From positions 1 through 64,000 of the forward strand of contig CAJUMJ010000037.1 of assembly GCA_910587095.1 (NCBI GenBank): 64,000 nucleotides of DNA. Reading direction: 5' to 3'. This document shows, in pieces, positions 1-8,222 of this stretch (position 1 is its first letter; every line of letters starts with the position of its first letter). The notes beneath the pieces are model-generated. The model was given only the letters and a program-made list of their open reading frames with translations. It did no database searches and was not told the DNA's origin. Made by a program: the position numbers and the translations under genes. The stretch is from an uncultured Lachnospiraceae bacterium. GTDB taxonomy: Bacteria; Bacillota; Clostridia; Lachnospirales; Lachnospiraceae.

Positions 1-66
1 AAAGCAGAGAATACGACAGACCGGATTTTCCACCGGTCTAATCGTCGTGGAAAAAATTCATATTAA
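1..66 (+). CDS. C-terminal end of an unidentified upstream gene (partial)
   Basis: Frame 1 is open from the window edge to a TAA at 64-66, giving 21 basic, polar residues that end in RGKNSY. A strong intrinsic terminator begins 10 bases after the stop, which is what the end of a real gene looks like. The piece is too short to assign a family. It could also be a chance open frame. Confidence 0.3.
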   Translation, partial: KAENTTDRIFHRSNRRGKNSY

Positions 67-76
67 AAATTTATAA

Positions 77-117
77 AAAACCTGCTAAAAAGTCTTGACT
101 TTTGTTAGCAGGTTTTT
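77..117 (+). terminator. Intrinsic terminator
   Basis: An AACCTGCTAA arm and its complement GTTAGCAGGTT enclose a short loop and are followed by a run of T. The hairpin separates whatever lies left of the window from the MarR/MATE locus. Confidence 0.75.
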
Positions 118-423
118 ATACCTTTATGTTACGCAATAGAAGCCAAAAGCGCCTTGCTACAGGTGGCTTTGCAGACGTGTTTTTGCAGGAGATAAGGATT
201 TATACCTAACCCCTGTCCTTTTGTCGTGAAAGCAGCACCCTTTCCGTAAATTTGTCCATCTGCACCCTATGGCTTGCCGGACAGATTTCGCTTGTTGGGA
301 GAAATCCCAAACCCTCTAAAATACCCCGTATGTCCCACAATGCCACACGGGACATCTTTACCAAAGTTATGCAAAAATTCTTTTCCGTCATTTATGTAAA
401 TGGTATAAACTTTTCTCGCCCAC
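118..423. other. Non-coding stretch upstream of the MarR gene
   Basis: No convincing gene is seen. Short open frames exist on both strands (for example 206-391 on the minus strand), but they match no family I recognise. A small inverted repeat TGTCCC / GGGACA lies at 331-354. The stretch may be scar tissue from mobile-element traffic. Confidence 0.4.
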
Positions 424-452
424 TTGACAACTGAAATGTGTAGCAGTAAAAT
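424..452 (+). promoter_or_regulatory. Promoter of the MarR/MATE locus
   Basis: A TTGACA box at 424-429 and a TAAAAT box at 447-452 are separated by 17 bases. The first TTAGAATTCTAA operator starts 11 bases after the -10 box, so a bound repressor would cover the transcription start region. Confidence 0.7.
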
Positions 453-462
453 GAATTCTTGT

Positions 463-476
463 AATTAGAATTCTAA
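463..476 (+). promoter_or_regulatory. MarR operator copy 1
   Basis: This is a palindrome with core TTAGAATTCTAA, just downstream of the promoter and 20 bases before the MarR start codon. The same core recurs at 943-959 and 1042-1058. Autoregulation by the MarR protein is the natural reading. Confidence 0.65.
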
Positions 477-495
477 GTAGGGACGGGGCGATAGC

Positions 496-924
496 ATGAG
501 GGACGAAAAAAAACTAATGGAAAAATATGACAAGTTGAATCGGCGAATGTTGAGATACTTTTCAAGTTTTTTCACAGATACACAGATAACCAGTATTCAA
601 GGTCTTATCCTGCACTATATTATCATTGAATCTGAAGCAAGGGACATATTTCCGAAAGATTTAGAAGAATTTTTAGAGATTAAGGGTTCTTCTGTCACAA
701 GCCTTATCAGCAATCTGGAGCGCAATGGCTATTTGCGCCGGGAAAGTTTGGACAGCGACAGACGTTATAAAAAACTTGTATTGACGGAACAGACACTTGC
801 GATAAAGGACGATATTACAAGCCGTGTCAATGAGTATATGCACAGTATGTTTGCCGGTATATCCGAAGATGATTTGGAAGTCTTTGAAAAGGTCATTCTG
901 CAAATGACGGAGAATACAAGATAG
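496..924 (+). CDS. MarR family transcriptional regulator
   Basis: This 142-aa protein has the typical MarR length. A winged helix-turn-helix lies at about residues 30-100, including a recognition helix with SSVTSLISNLERNGYL and a wing with DSDRRYKKLVLT. MarR proteins are dimeric repressors of drug-efflux or stress genes that release DNA on binding small ligands. The gene starts at the ATG at 496 after a weak G-rich ribosome site. It precedes a MATE efflux gene, and three near-identical palindromes flank both genes. It therefore probably represses itself and the transporter. The ligand cannot be read from the sequence. Confidence 0.9.
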   Translation: MRDEKKLMEKYDKLNRRMLRYFSSFFTDTQITSIQGLILHYIIIESEARDIFPKDLEEFLEIKGSSVTSLISNLERNGYLRRESLDSDRRYKKLVLTEQTLAIKDDITSRVNEYMHSMFAGISEDDLEVFEKVILQMTENTR

Positions 925-942
925 GTATTCTTTTACCCATAT

Positions 943-959
943 ACTTAGAATTCTAATTA
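943..959 (+). promoter_or_regulatory. MarR operator copy 2
   Basis: CTTAGAATTCTAATTAA lies just after the MarR stop. It begins a block (about 931-970) that is repeated at about 1031-1063, including the sequence before the palindrome and the AAAGGAGG after it. Confidence 0.6.
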
Positions 960-979
960 AAAGGAAAGGAGGTTTTCGT

Positions 980-1021
980 ATGAGATTACCACCCACGACA
1001 ATTATTTCGATAATTACCTGA
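980..1021 (+). CDS. 13-residue ORF, leader peptide or gene stub
   Basis: An ATG at 980 follows a very strong AAGGAAAGGAGG ribosome site and encodes MRLPPTTIISIIT before TGA. The ORF sits between operator copies 2 and 3. It may be the remains of a deleted gene that once followed the MarR gene, or a short translated leader. Nothing in the peptide identifies it. Confidence 0.35.
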   Translation: MRLPPTTIISIIT

Positions 1022-1041
1022 ATCTATTTTTTACCTTTATA

Positions 1042-1058
1042 TTTAGAATTCTAATTAA
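1042..1058 (+). promoter_or_regulatory. MarR operator copy 3
   Basis: TTTAGAATTCTAATTAA lies directly before the AAAGGAGG ribosome site of the MATE gene. Its surroundings duplicate those of copy 2, so one of them probably arose by tandem duplication or by deletion of an intervening gene. Confidence 0.6.
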
Positions 1059-1069
1059 AGGAGGACACG

Positions 1070-2455
1070 ATGATGAATGACACACAGACGACGGCCAATC
1101 CACTTGGTTATGAAAAAATCGGAAAACTACTTACAAGCTATGCCGTTCCCAGTATCATAGCTTTGATTATCAATTCCCTTTACAACATGGTAGACCAGAT
1201 TTTTATCGGTCAGGGCGTAGGATTTTTGGGGAACGGAGCCACGAACATTATCGCCCCAATCGCTACGATTACGATTGCCATTGCCACTCTTTTTGGTGAC
1301 AGTCTTGCCGCCTTTTTCAGCCTTAACCTTGGGAAAAGCGAGGGAGAGAAAGCTGCAAAAGGTTTAGGGACTTCGATTTTGTTTGGGAGCATTTTCGGCA
1401 TTATCTGGACTGTTCTTGCCTTTGTTTTTTTGAAACCGCTATGTCTGATATTCGGGGCAACGGAAAATATACTGCCCTATGCACTTGATTATGGGCGTAT
1501 TATCGTCATTGGATTTACCTTTCAGATTGTCGGGAATACCATTAACAGCGCAATCCGAACAGACGGAAGCCCGCGTTATGCCATGCTGTCCATGATGATT
1601 GGCGCGGTTTTAAACATTATTCTTGACCCGGTTTTCATATTCGTATTTCACTGGGGTGTTGAGGGCGCTGCGACTGCCACTGTCATAAGTCAGTTATTTG
1701 GGCTTTTGTTCAATATCGCTTATCTGTTCCGAATGAAAACAATCAGACTTTCCAGACAGTCTTTTACTTTGGATATTCGGACTGCGGGAAGAATCGCAAG
1801 CCTTGGATTTGCGAGCGGAGCAAATAACTTGACTTCAACGGTAGTGGCGTTCGTATCAAACAATCTGATGACAAAATACGGCGCACTCTCTCCCTATGGA
1901 GCAGATATTCCTCTCACCACCTTTGGCTTGTGTATGAAAGTGAGTATGCTTGCGTTTTCCATTGGTATTGGTGTTGCAAGCGGAAGCCAGCCGATTATCG
2001 GGTTTAATTACGGTGCAAAGAAATATGACCGTGTGAAAAAAACTTTCCTGCTTAGTGCCGGAGTTGCTACAATCATTACATTTGTTTCATGGATTGTTTT
2101 TCAGTGCTTCCCGTTGCAGCTTATTCGGATATTCGGTACGGAATCCAGTCTGTATGAGGAATTTGCCGTTAAGTGCTTCCACATTTATTTACTGCTTACA
2201 TTCTTGAACGGTTTACAGATGTGTGCCGGGGTGTTGTTCCAGGCAATCGGTCAGCCCATGAAAGCAGCGATTACTTCCCTGTCAAAGCAGGTAATTTTCT
2301 ACATTCCCGCTATGCTGATTTTATCACGCTTTTTTGGTTTGACAGGTATTCTAATGGCAGGACCTACCGCAGACGCATTGGCATTTATCCTTTCGGGGGC
2401 TTTTTGCTATAAAGAAATTAAGAAAATGGAGCAGATAAGCGAAAATGCGTCCTGA
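1070..2455 (+). CDS. MATE family multidrug efflux transporter
   Basis: This 461-aa, very hydrophobic protein has about twelve membrane segments and full family length. MATE proteins export cationic drugs or metabolites in exchange for Na+ or H+. The N-terminal half carries the family-like MVDQIFIG segment near residue 40, and the second half repeats the fold with a SGSQPIIGFNYGAKKYDR-like stretch near residues 303-320. The start is the ATG at 1070, seven bases after AAAGGAGG; a second ATG follows immediately. The gene lies behind a MarR regulator and operator copy 3, so it is probably induced by a MarR ligand. The substrate is unknown. Confidence 0.93.
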   Translation: MMNDTQTTANPLGYEKIGKLLTSYAVPSIIALIINSLYNMVDQIFIGQGVGFLGNGATNIIAPIATITIAIATLFGDSLAAFFSLNLGKSEGEKAAKGLGTSILFGSIFGIIWTVLAFVFLKPLCLIFGATENILPYALDYGRIIVIGFTFQIVGNTINSAIRTDGSPRYAMLSMMIGAVLNIILDPVFIFVFHWGVEGAATATVISQLFGLLFNIAYLFRMKTIRLSRQSFTLDIRTAGRIASLGFASGANNLTSTVVAFVSNNLMTKYGALSPYGADIPLTTFGLCMKVSMLAFSIGIGVASGSQPIIGFNYGAKKYDRVKKTFLLSAGVATIITFVSWIVFQCFPLQLIRIFGTESSLYEEFAVKCFHIYLLLTFLNGLQMCAGVLFQAIGQPMKAAITSLSKQVIFYIPAMLILSRFFGLTGILMAGPTADALAFILSGAFCYKEIKKMEQISENAS

Positions 2456-2544
2456 TTTATCTGTGGGTATATGCCGCAAAGGCTTTATCCGTTGCCTTTT
2501 GTTTGAAATATAGGGACATACGAAAAGATTGGAGGAACAGTACC

Positions 2545-3528
2545 ATGAAAAAGAAAATTATCACCATTAGCCGTGAGTTTGGAAGCGGAGGACACAGCAT
2601 AGGAAAAATTGTTGCCGAAACGCTGGGGATTGGATTTTACGATCAGGAACTATTGGAAAAAATTGCAGAGGAAACAGGGTTCTCAAAAGAATTTATTGAA
2701 GAAGCCGCAGAATATTCTACTGCAAAGAACAGTCTTTTGTTTAACCTTGTTATGAACCGTTCTTTGCATGGACGTATGGAGCCGTCCCCCGCTGATACGA
2801 TTTACTTTGCACAGACAAAGATTATTAAGAGCCTTGCGCAAAAGGAAAGCTGCGTAATTGTCGGGCGGTGTAGTGATTATATTCTTTGGGACAACAATGA
2901 CTGCATACACGTTTTTATTTATTCAGACAGGGAAAACCGGGCGAAACGTATTCTTGAACGCTACGGAGAAAGCGACAAGCCTATTTCAATTTACTATCTG
3001 ATGTCAGAGAAATATTTTGAACCGTCTGCTATGGACAGCTACTTTGAAAAGCGGGACAAGCCGACTGTATTTCTTGTGTTGGGAAAAGAAGTTGTAGTTG
3101 ATAGTGAACCGTTAGCTACGGCATTATCAAGATTGCCGAAATTACGCCGGGAAGTCCTGTTGCTTTATTGCTTCATTGGCTATCGTGATGAAGCAATCGG
3201 CAGATTGTACGGGCGTTGCAGGAGTTCGATAAACCACAGGAGAAATGTTGCGCTGAAACAATTATGGAAAGAATGGGAGAAATTGGAACATGAGGAACAA
3301 AAAGCTGATACCTTTTGCAGTAATCGATATAGCGTGCCAGTTATAGGTACATCAAACAAAATACAGGGCAGGAACACACTGGAAAAGGGATTGCAGACAC
3401 GCAGTCCTTTTTTGATACAGAAATTTAGGAGGGCTAGAGGATATGGCAAATTTAACAAAATACGAAATGGAAACAGTGGTAAATTACAATGCCGGAGAAC
3501 ATACAGCAACCGTCTACACAAGGGATAA
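2545..3528 (+). pseudogene. Chimera: cytidylate-kinase-like N-terminus fused to ICE sigma-factor-like ORF
   Basis: The ORF starts at the ATG at 2545 after GGAGG. Its first ~150 residues match the cytidylate-kinase-like family, with KKKIITISREFGSGG as the P-loop region and CVIVGRCSDYIL further on; such genes often follow MATE genes in Clostridia. From about residue 155 it switches to the sigma-70 region-4-like protein of integrative conjugative elements (DSEPLATALSRLP, then a helix-turn-helix near YRDEAIGRLYGRC). After about residue 255 the frame runs on into a different, non-homologous reading of ICE DNA. The kinase is therefore truncated and the sigma ORF has lost its own start and stop. Whether a chimeric protein is made is unknown. 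Confidence 0.7.
3290..3346 (+). pseudogene. Start of an ICE helix-turn-helix (HTH_16-like) gene, truncated
   Basis: An ATG at 3290 overlaps the sigma-like reading frame and encodes MRNKKLIPFAVIDIACQL followed by TAG. The beginning is the typical opening of the small helix-turn-helix ORF that follows the sigma-like ORF in Firmicutes ICEs. Only 18 residues remain of a protein usually well over 100 residues long. Confidence 0.5.
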
Positions 3529-3722
3529 GTCCGTGATGCGCAGGCTGGATCGGCTTGTGGCGGATTATCCTGACAGTTATAAGCTGCTGAATCAGACGGG
3601 CATTGACAAGACCTATTCCATGCCAATCATACGTTACTTACCGTAAGCCAAGGGTAGTAAGCGATGAGCAGAGGGAGCAGGCAAGACAGAGAATGGCAAA
3701 GTTAAATTCTGCTGTTGATTGA
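3443..3722 (+). pseudogene. Small conserved ICE protein, frameshifted
   Basis: An ATG at 3443 after AGGAGG opens a frame with MANLTKYEMETVVNYNAGEH, the start of a small protein found in many Firmicutes ICEs. The frame ends early at 3646. In another frame, from 3627, the expected C-terminus continues (SYVTYRKPRVVSDEQ...) to a TGA at 3720-3722. The two frames join at the MP codons near 3623, where about two bases appear to be missing. The gene is therefore a recent frameshift pseudogene of roughly 93 residues. The function of the family is unknown to me. Confidence 0.65.
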
Positions 3723-3902
3723 TGTGGAAAAACAGATACGGCAGTTAGCGTTCACGGTATATGCACAGCAGTCACTTTGTTGGGCAAATTTCCGTATCCG
3801 CATGGTAGGAGTGGAGAATATCATGGAGAAGTCATTTTATCTCCAAAATCCCCGTTTATTATCGTGTAAAAAAGAAATGAAAAGGAAAAGAGGGATAATT
3901 CC

Positions 3903-3962
3903 ATGCCAGACAATGAACATAAACAAAAATGCCGCTTAATGAGGAAAAGGAGAACCGGATAA
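3903..3962 (+). CDS. 19-residue basic ORF coupled to the RepA start
   Basis: This ORF encodes MPDNEHKQKCRLMRKRRTG, and its TAA overlaps the ATG of the following replication gene as TAATG. The overlap suggests translational coupling. The peptide is short and unassigned, and could be a leader. Confidence 0.35.
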   Translation: MPDNEHKQKCRLMRKRRTG

Positions 3963-4330
3963 TGGATTTTGAATATTTTTATGGGAAACAGAGCAGCCAG
4001 TATGCTTTTTACCGTATACCGAAGCAGTTATTTACAGAGCATCGATTTGATGCGCTGTCAATCGGGGCAAAGCTGCTCTATGGAATGATGATTGACCGAG
4101 TGGAGCTGTCGCTGAAAAACGGCTGGATAGACAAACAGGGAAGGGCGTACATATATTTTACAGTCGATGAAGTAAAGGACAGGTTTCATTGTGCCAATGA
4201 CAAGGCAGTGAAGCTGATGAGGGAGCTTGACAGTGACAGGGGGATAGGCTTAATCAAGAGCGTAAGGCAGGGGTTAGGCAAGCCGAATATTATCTACGTC
4301 AAAAACTTTATAGGCAGTTCACAGGCATAA
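3962..4330 (+). pseudogene. Replication initiator RepA N-terminal domain protein, truncated
   Basis: The protein begins MDFEYFYGKQSSQYAFYRIP and contains LSIGAKLLYGMMIDRV and GLIKSVRQGLGKPNIIYVKN. These are hallmarks of the RepA_N winged-helix domain that starts replication of Firmicutes plasmids and some ICEs. Only 122 residues remain; full members are roughly twice this length or more and have a C-terminal host-specificity domain, absent here. The start at 3962 is preceded by GAGGAAAAGGAG. The truncation, next to other ICE scraps, marks it as a remnant, though the DNA-binding domain could still be made. Confidence 0.75.
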
Positions 4331-4694
4331 AGAAAAAAAGCAATAGATGGATTTAGGATAGGATTGATATGATTGATTCAGTATGACTATAATCAGTTTA
4401 ATTAATATTAGTATTGTTACATTCCGGTTTTCGGAATACAGAAAAGAATAGTGGTTTTATAAAGACGGAATATCGTGCAAAAACTTGTAGGAATGCCGTA
4501 TTGATTATTTCGTTTTATTTTATGTATAAATAAAAGTATATGCTAAAAAACTGAGAGATAAAAAAGTAAACAAGTCTTTTTTCGTTGTATAGAATAAATT
4601 GTAAAAGTATCATAGGCATTTCTTGGGCTATATTATGTTGAAAATAAAGGTTAAATTTGCTATTCTTAATCTAAAGAAAAGGAGACAGGGCATT
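4331..4694. other. AT-rich spacer before the LysR gene
   Basis: No gene is seen. ATTCCG / CGGAAT forms a small inverted repeat at 4421-4437. TAGGCATTTCTT at 4613-4624 recurs at 5562-5573, at the end of the LysR gene. These could be regulator sites, but neither lies in a clear promoter. Confidence 0.4.
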
Positions 4695-5564
4695 ATGGAA
4701 TTACGTGTTTTAAAGTACTTTTTAATGGTTGCCAGAGAAGAAAATATTACAAAAGCAGCGGCACTTTTGCACATTACGCAGCCTACCCTCTCCCGGCAGC
4801 TTATGCAGCTTGAAGAAGAACTTGGCGTCAAATTATTTCGCAGAAGTAAGCACAGCAATATTTTAACAGAGGACGGTATGCTGTTGAAACGGCGGGCACA
4901 GGAGTTAGTATCTTTATCCAATAAAACAATTCAGGAACTTTCTCACAAAGATACTATGTTGTCAGGAGAGATTGCCATAGGCTGTGGCGAAACGAAAAGT
5001 ATGTCTTTTATTTCGGATCGGATTAGGGATTTCCGGCAGTTACACCATCTTGTGCAGTTTAGCATTCACAGTGCAATAGCAGACGATATTAAGGAGCGTA
5101 TTGAACGAGGTATTTTAGACATGGGACTTCTGACGGAACCCGTGGATATTGGAAAATATGAGTTTATTCGTATGCCGCAGAAAGAGCAGTGGGGAATATT
5201 GACCCGCAGGGATTCAGAATTGGTAGGAAAAGAATATGTCACCCCGGAGGATTTGGCAGATGTTCCTCTCTTAATGGTGAAGCGTGAATTAGTAAAAAAT
5301 GAATTGTCCAGTTGGTTTGGGGATTACTATGAACGGCTTCAAATTGCCGCAACATACAATCTTATTATAAATGCAGCGGCAATGGTGAAAAGTGGAATAG
5401 GCGCTGCCCTGTGTTTTAATCTTGGCGCAATTTATGATGATGAATTATGTTTTATACCACTTGAACCTGCATTGAAAACAGGTTCCGTTCTTGTTTGGAA
5501 GAAAAATCAGACAATGGGGGAAGCAGTTACACATTTTATTCTATCTGTTAAAAATGCGATTTAG
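4695..5564 (+). CDS. LysR family transcriptional regulator
   Basis: This 289-aa protein has the standard LysR layout: an N-terminal winged helix-turn-helix at residues 1-60 (MELRVLKYFLMVAREENITK, then HITQPTLSRQLMQLEEELG) and a periplasmic-binding-type effector domain from about residue 90. I chose the ATG at 4695 because the helix-turn-helix begins there and AAAGGAGA lies 11 bases upstream; an upstream frame extension is not LysR-like. LysR proteins usually act with a small co-inducer. It precedes a MerR regulator and flavodoxin/aldo-keto reductase genes, a common redox-type neighbourhood in Clostridia, so those genes are likely targets. The effector is unknown. Confidence 0.9.
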   Translation: MELRVLKYFLMVAREENITKAAALLHITQPTLSRQLMQLEEELGVKLFRRSKHSNILTEDGMLLKRRAQELVSLSNKTIQELSHKDTMLSGEIAIGCGETKSMSFISDRIRDFRQLHHLVQFSIHSAIADDIKERIERGILDMGLLTEPVDIGKYEFIRMPQKEQWGILTRRDSELVGKEYVTPEDLADVPLLMVKRELVKNELSSWFGDYYERLQIAATYNLIINAAAMVKSGIGAALCFNLGAIYDDELCFIPLEPALKTGSVLVWKKNQTMGEAVTHFILSVKNAI

Positions 5565-5591
5565 GCATTTCTTATCATTTAATATAGGCAT

Positions 5592-5620
5592 TAGACATTC
5601 AACTTTGGTTTGGGTATAAT
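5592..5620 (+). promoter_or_regulatory. Promoter of the MerR gene
   Basis: TAGACA at 5592-5597 and TATAAT at 5615-5620 have a 17-base spacer. The stretch just upstream repeats TAGGCATT, also found before the LysR gene. Confidence 0.6.
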
Positions 5621-5673
5621 GTAGGTGTTCCAAGAGGATGCCTGCATTTTTTATTGTGGAAAGGAGTATATGA

Positions 5674-6033
5674 ATGACGATTGATGAAGCAAGCGCACAT
5701 TACAATATTCCGCTCGATATTCTCAGGGAATACGAAAGCTGGGGATTATGTGATGCAGTTAAAAAAGTCATGGGAGCATGGCAGTATGACGATCAGGATA
5801 TTGAACGCCTGAGTATGATTATGACATTGCATGATATTGGCTTTACCAAGGATGAAGTAGAGAGCTATATGCGTCTGATGCCGCAAGGAAAATCTACCGA
5901 GGCACAGCGGCTTAACATATTGAACAAGCGGCGTTCCACAACTCTTGACGAAATTCATTTCAGAGAAATGCAGTTGGATCGTCTGGACTATCTTAGGCAT
6001 AAAATCCAAATGGCAGGAGGAAGTATAAAATGA
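5674..6033 (+). CDS. MerR family transcriptional regulator
   Basis: This 119-aa protein starts with a MerR-type winged helix-turn-helix (TIDEASAHYNIPLDILREYE, then DIERLSMIMTLHDIGFTKDEV) and ends in a coiled dimerisation helix. The ATG at 5674 follows GGAAAGGAG. There is no cysteine-rich metal site at the C-terminus, so a redox or small-molecule sensor is more likely than a metal sensor. It stands between the LysR gene and the flavodoxin/reductase genes. Its stop overlaps the start of a short decayed ORF. Confidence 0.85.
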   Translation: MTIDEASAHYNIPLDILREYESWGLCDAVKKVMGAWQYDDQDIERLSMIMTLHDIGFTKDEVESYMRLMPQGKSTEAQRLNILNKRRSTTLDEIHFREMQLDRLDYLRHKIQMAGGSIK

Positions 6034-6137
6034 AGAAAAATATTGGTTTTGTGTTGGCATTGTACCCTACACCCATAAGCCAAACTGTTATGCTGAACCA
6101 TCCGTGCTTAGTGAAAGCGGAAAGGTTGATTTTATAA
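6030..6137 (+). pseudogene. Remnant ORF after the MerR gene
   Basis: An ATG overlaps the MerR stop as ATGA and opens a 35-residue frame beginning MKKNIGFVLALYPTP. The opening resembles the start of small flavin-reductase or flavoprotein genes, but the similarity is lost within 20 residues. A different frame then looks protein-like (SVLSESGKVDFIKNLDSG). I read it as an internal deletion of a flavoprotein gene. The assignment is weak. Confidence 0.35.
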
Positions 6138-6198
6138 AGAATCTGGATTCAGGATGCAGGTTATGAAAAGACAATAGCGATAAGGAGGAGCTACGATA

Positions 6199-6894
6199 AT
6201 GAGAAAAATATTTGTAGTAATCATGGCGTGTACCATGCTGTTTGCTTTAGGTGCGTGTGGAAACGCAGCTAACGGCTCGGAAGAATATCCAGTATCGGAA
6301 ACAAATGCTGGCGAAACGCCTGCAGTGGAGGAAGAAACATCGGCAGAGGAATCCGCTTCGGAGGAAACAACAGAAGTAATTTCTGAATCAGAAACGGAAA
6401 ACACAGAAGCAGTGGCAACAGAACTGGTGGTGTATTTCTCGTGGTCGGGGAACACAGAAGCCGTTGCTGCGGAAATTCAAATTCAGACTGGTGCGGACAG
6501 CTTCCGAATTGTACCTGTTGAGCCTTATACAGATGATTATGATTCCCTTTTGGATATTGCGCAGGAAGAACAAAGAAATGATGCACGCCCGGAAATATCC
6601 GGCAGCATTGAAAACTTTGACAGCTATGAAGTAATTTATCTCGGTTATCCGAACTGGTGGGGCGATATGCCGATGATTCTTTACAGCTTTTTAGATGATT
6701 ATGATTTGTCTGGCAAGACGATTGTTCCATTTGTTACAAGCGGTGGAAGCGGGTTTTCTAATACGATCAGCACCATTGAAACTATGGAGCCGGATGCAAA
6801 TGTATTAGAGGGGCTTTCAGTGGGAAGCTCACAGGCAGCAAATCCGGGCAGCGCAGTAACAGACTGGCTGAATAAAATTGGTCTTGCAGAGTAG
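6199..6894 (+). CDS. Flavodoxin-domain lipoprotein
   Basis: This 231-aa protein has a signal peptide with a lipobox ending in LGAC at about residue 20, then an acidic Glu/Ser/Thr linker to about residue 75. A flavodoxin fold follows, with an FMN phosphate loop YFSWSGNTEAVA and the GYPNWWGDMPM segment typical of the Flavodoxin_4 group. It would be tethered outside the membrane and carry electrons through FMN. The gene follows GATAAGGAGG. The related flavodoxin domain at the end of the next gene suggests tandem duplication. The electron donor is unknown; the aldo/keto reductase nearby is only a neighbour. Confidence 0.88.
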   Translation: MRKIFVVIMACTMLFALGACGNAANGSEEYPVSETNAGETPAVEEETSAEESASEETTEVISESETENTEAVATELVVYFSWSGNTEAVAAEIQIQTGADSFRIVPVEPYTDDYDSLLDIAQEEQRNDARPEISGSIENFDSYEVIYLGYPNWWGDMPMILYSFLDDYDLSGKTIVPFVTSGGSGFSNTISTIETMEPDANVLEGLSVGSSQAANPGSAVTDWLNKIGLAE

Positions 6895-6903
6895 GAGGCT
6901 AAA

Positions 6904-8130
6904 ATGAAACGCTTCATGTTACAAGCACTTCTTCTCTGTCAGAAGAAAGAGAGGCGGATGTGGTGAATATTCCCGATAATTTTGTTTTTATCGTGGGTGG
7001 AACATTTCAAATGGGAAGTCCGGAAACAGAAAGCTGGCGAAGCGATGATGAAATGCAGCATACCGTTACAGTCAGCGATTTCTATATGAGCCAGTATGAA
7101 ATTACACAGGTAGAATATAAGCTGGGATCGCAGTGCAAACGGTTATCGCCTCCCTACCGAGGCAGAGTGGGAATATGCCTGCCGTGCGGGTACCTCTAGC
7201 CCATTCAATACACAAACGTCCATCAGCGCAGAAGAAGCGAACTATTATGGTCACTATCCCTACATGATTGAGGACAACTATTTCTCACAGGGAAATCTGG
7301 ATACACAGCCCGGAGAATATCGGCAGACAACAGTTGCAGTAGACAGCTTCTCTCCTAATACTTTCGGATTGTACAATATGCACGGGAATGTGGGCGAATG
7401 GGTATGGGATTATTACGGAGCATACTCCTTAGAGGAAGAAACTGATCCGTCCGGGCCATCCAGTGGAACATTGCGTGTTTACCGTGGCGGCGGTTGGAAT
7501 GACTTTGCTAAGAATATGCGCTCTGCTTACCGTGCTACACTTGCTCAGGATAAAGGCAGCTTCAACATAGGAATCAGGCTGGTGCTTAATGCAACAGCAG
7601 GTTCCGGCAGTATTGCAAGTGCAGGTGTGCAGCAGAATACGGATAGCTCTGCTGGCGGAAATGTGTTAATTGCCTATTTTTCATGGGGCGGGAATACAGC
7701 CGGAATTGCAGAAGAAATTCAAAGGCAGACTGATGCAGATCTGTTTGAGATTACATTGGTAAAACCATATTCCAGTGACTACAATACGGTTTTGGATGAA
7801 GCGCAGCGGGATCAGAATGAACAGGCAAGACCGGAACTTGCTACTCATGTTGAAAATATAGAAGATTATGATGTAATTATCCTAGGTTATCCTAATTGGT
7901 GGGCTTCCATTCCCATGCCAATCGCTTCTTTCCTGGAGGAGTATGATTTTGAAGGAAAGACGATTATCCCTTTCTGTTCTCATGGTGGAGGGCGTTTCGG
8001 GCAGAGTCTAACAACGATTGCAAAACTGGCTCCTGATGCAGGGATAGGCGAGGCTTTATCTGTATGTTATTCTGGCGGCAGCAGTCTTTCTGATGACGTT
8101 TCAGCATGGCTTGAAGAAAACGGTTTATAG
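6904..8130 (+). pseudogene. FGE/sulfatase-modifying-factor domain fused to flavodoxin, broken
   Basis: The region encodes an FGE-like (SUMF1) domain and then a flavodoxin domain, but not in one frame. A frame with a GTG at 6960 gives VGGTFQMGSPETE and ends at 7199. From about 7122 another frame gives WDRSANGYRLPTEAEWEYA, the FGE core, and continues through NMHGNVGEWVWDYYG into a flavodoxin (YFSWGGNTAGIA, then ILGYPNWWASIPM) to the stop at 8130. The middle of the FGE domain is missing, so a frame-changing deletion near 7115-7125 is likely. A possible signal-peptide start MKRFMLQALLLC at 6904 is also out of frame. A flavodoxin-only product from an internal start such as the ATG at 7264 remains possible. 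Confidence 0.72.
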
Positions 8131-8222
8131 AGATGGAAAAAGGGATTTATTATGCTGTATATTGCAATTATCATGCTTCATTGTCGGTATAAAGAAGTTC
8201 TAGAAGGGAGCGAGAAAGACAG

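Noticed and set aside
206..391. 61-aa ORF on the minus strand
   Set aside because: No recognised family, and the opposite strand is equally open. It could be a fragment, but nothing supports it as a gene.
3715..3939. 74-aa ORF between the ICE fragments
   Set aside because: No family similarity, no ribosome site, and the composition of non-coding DNA.
4613..5573. 12-base direct repeat TAGGCATTTCTT flanking the LysR gene as possible transposition footprint
   Set aside because: It is short, AT-rich, and accompanied by no transposase or inverted ends. It is more likely chance or a regulator half-site.
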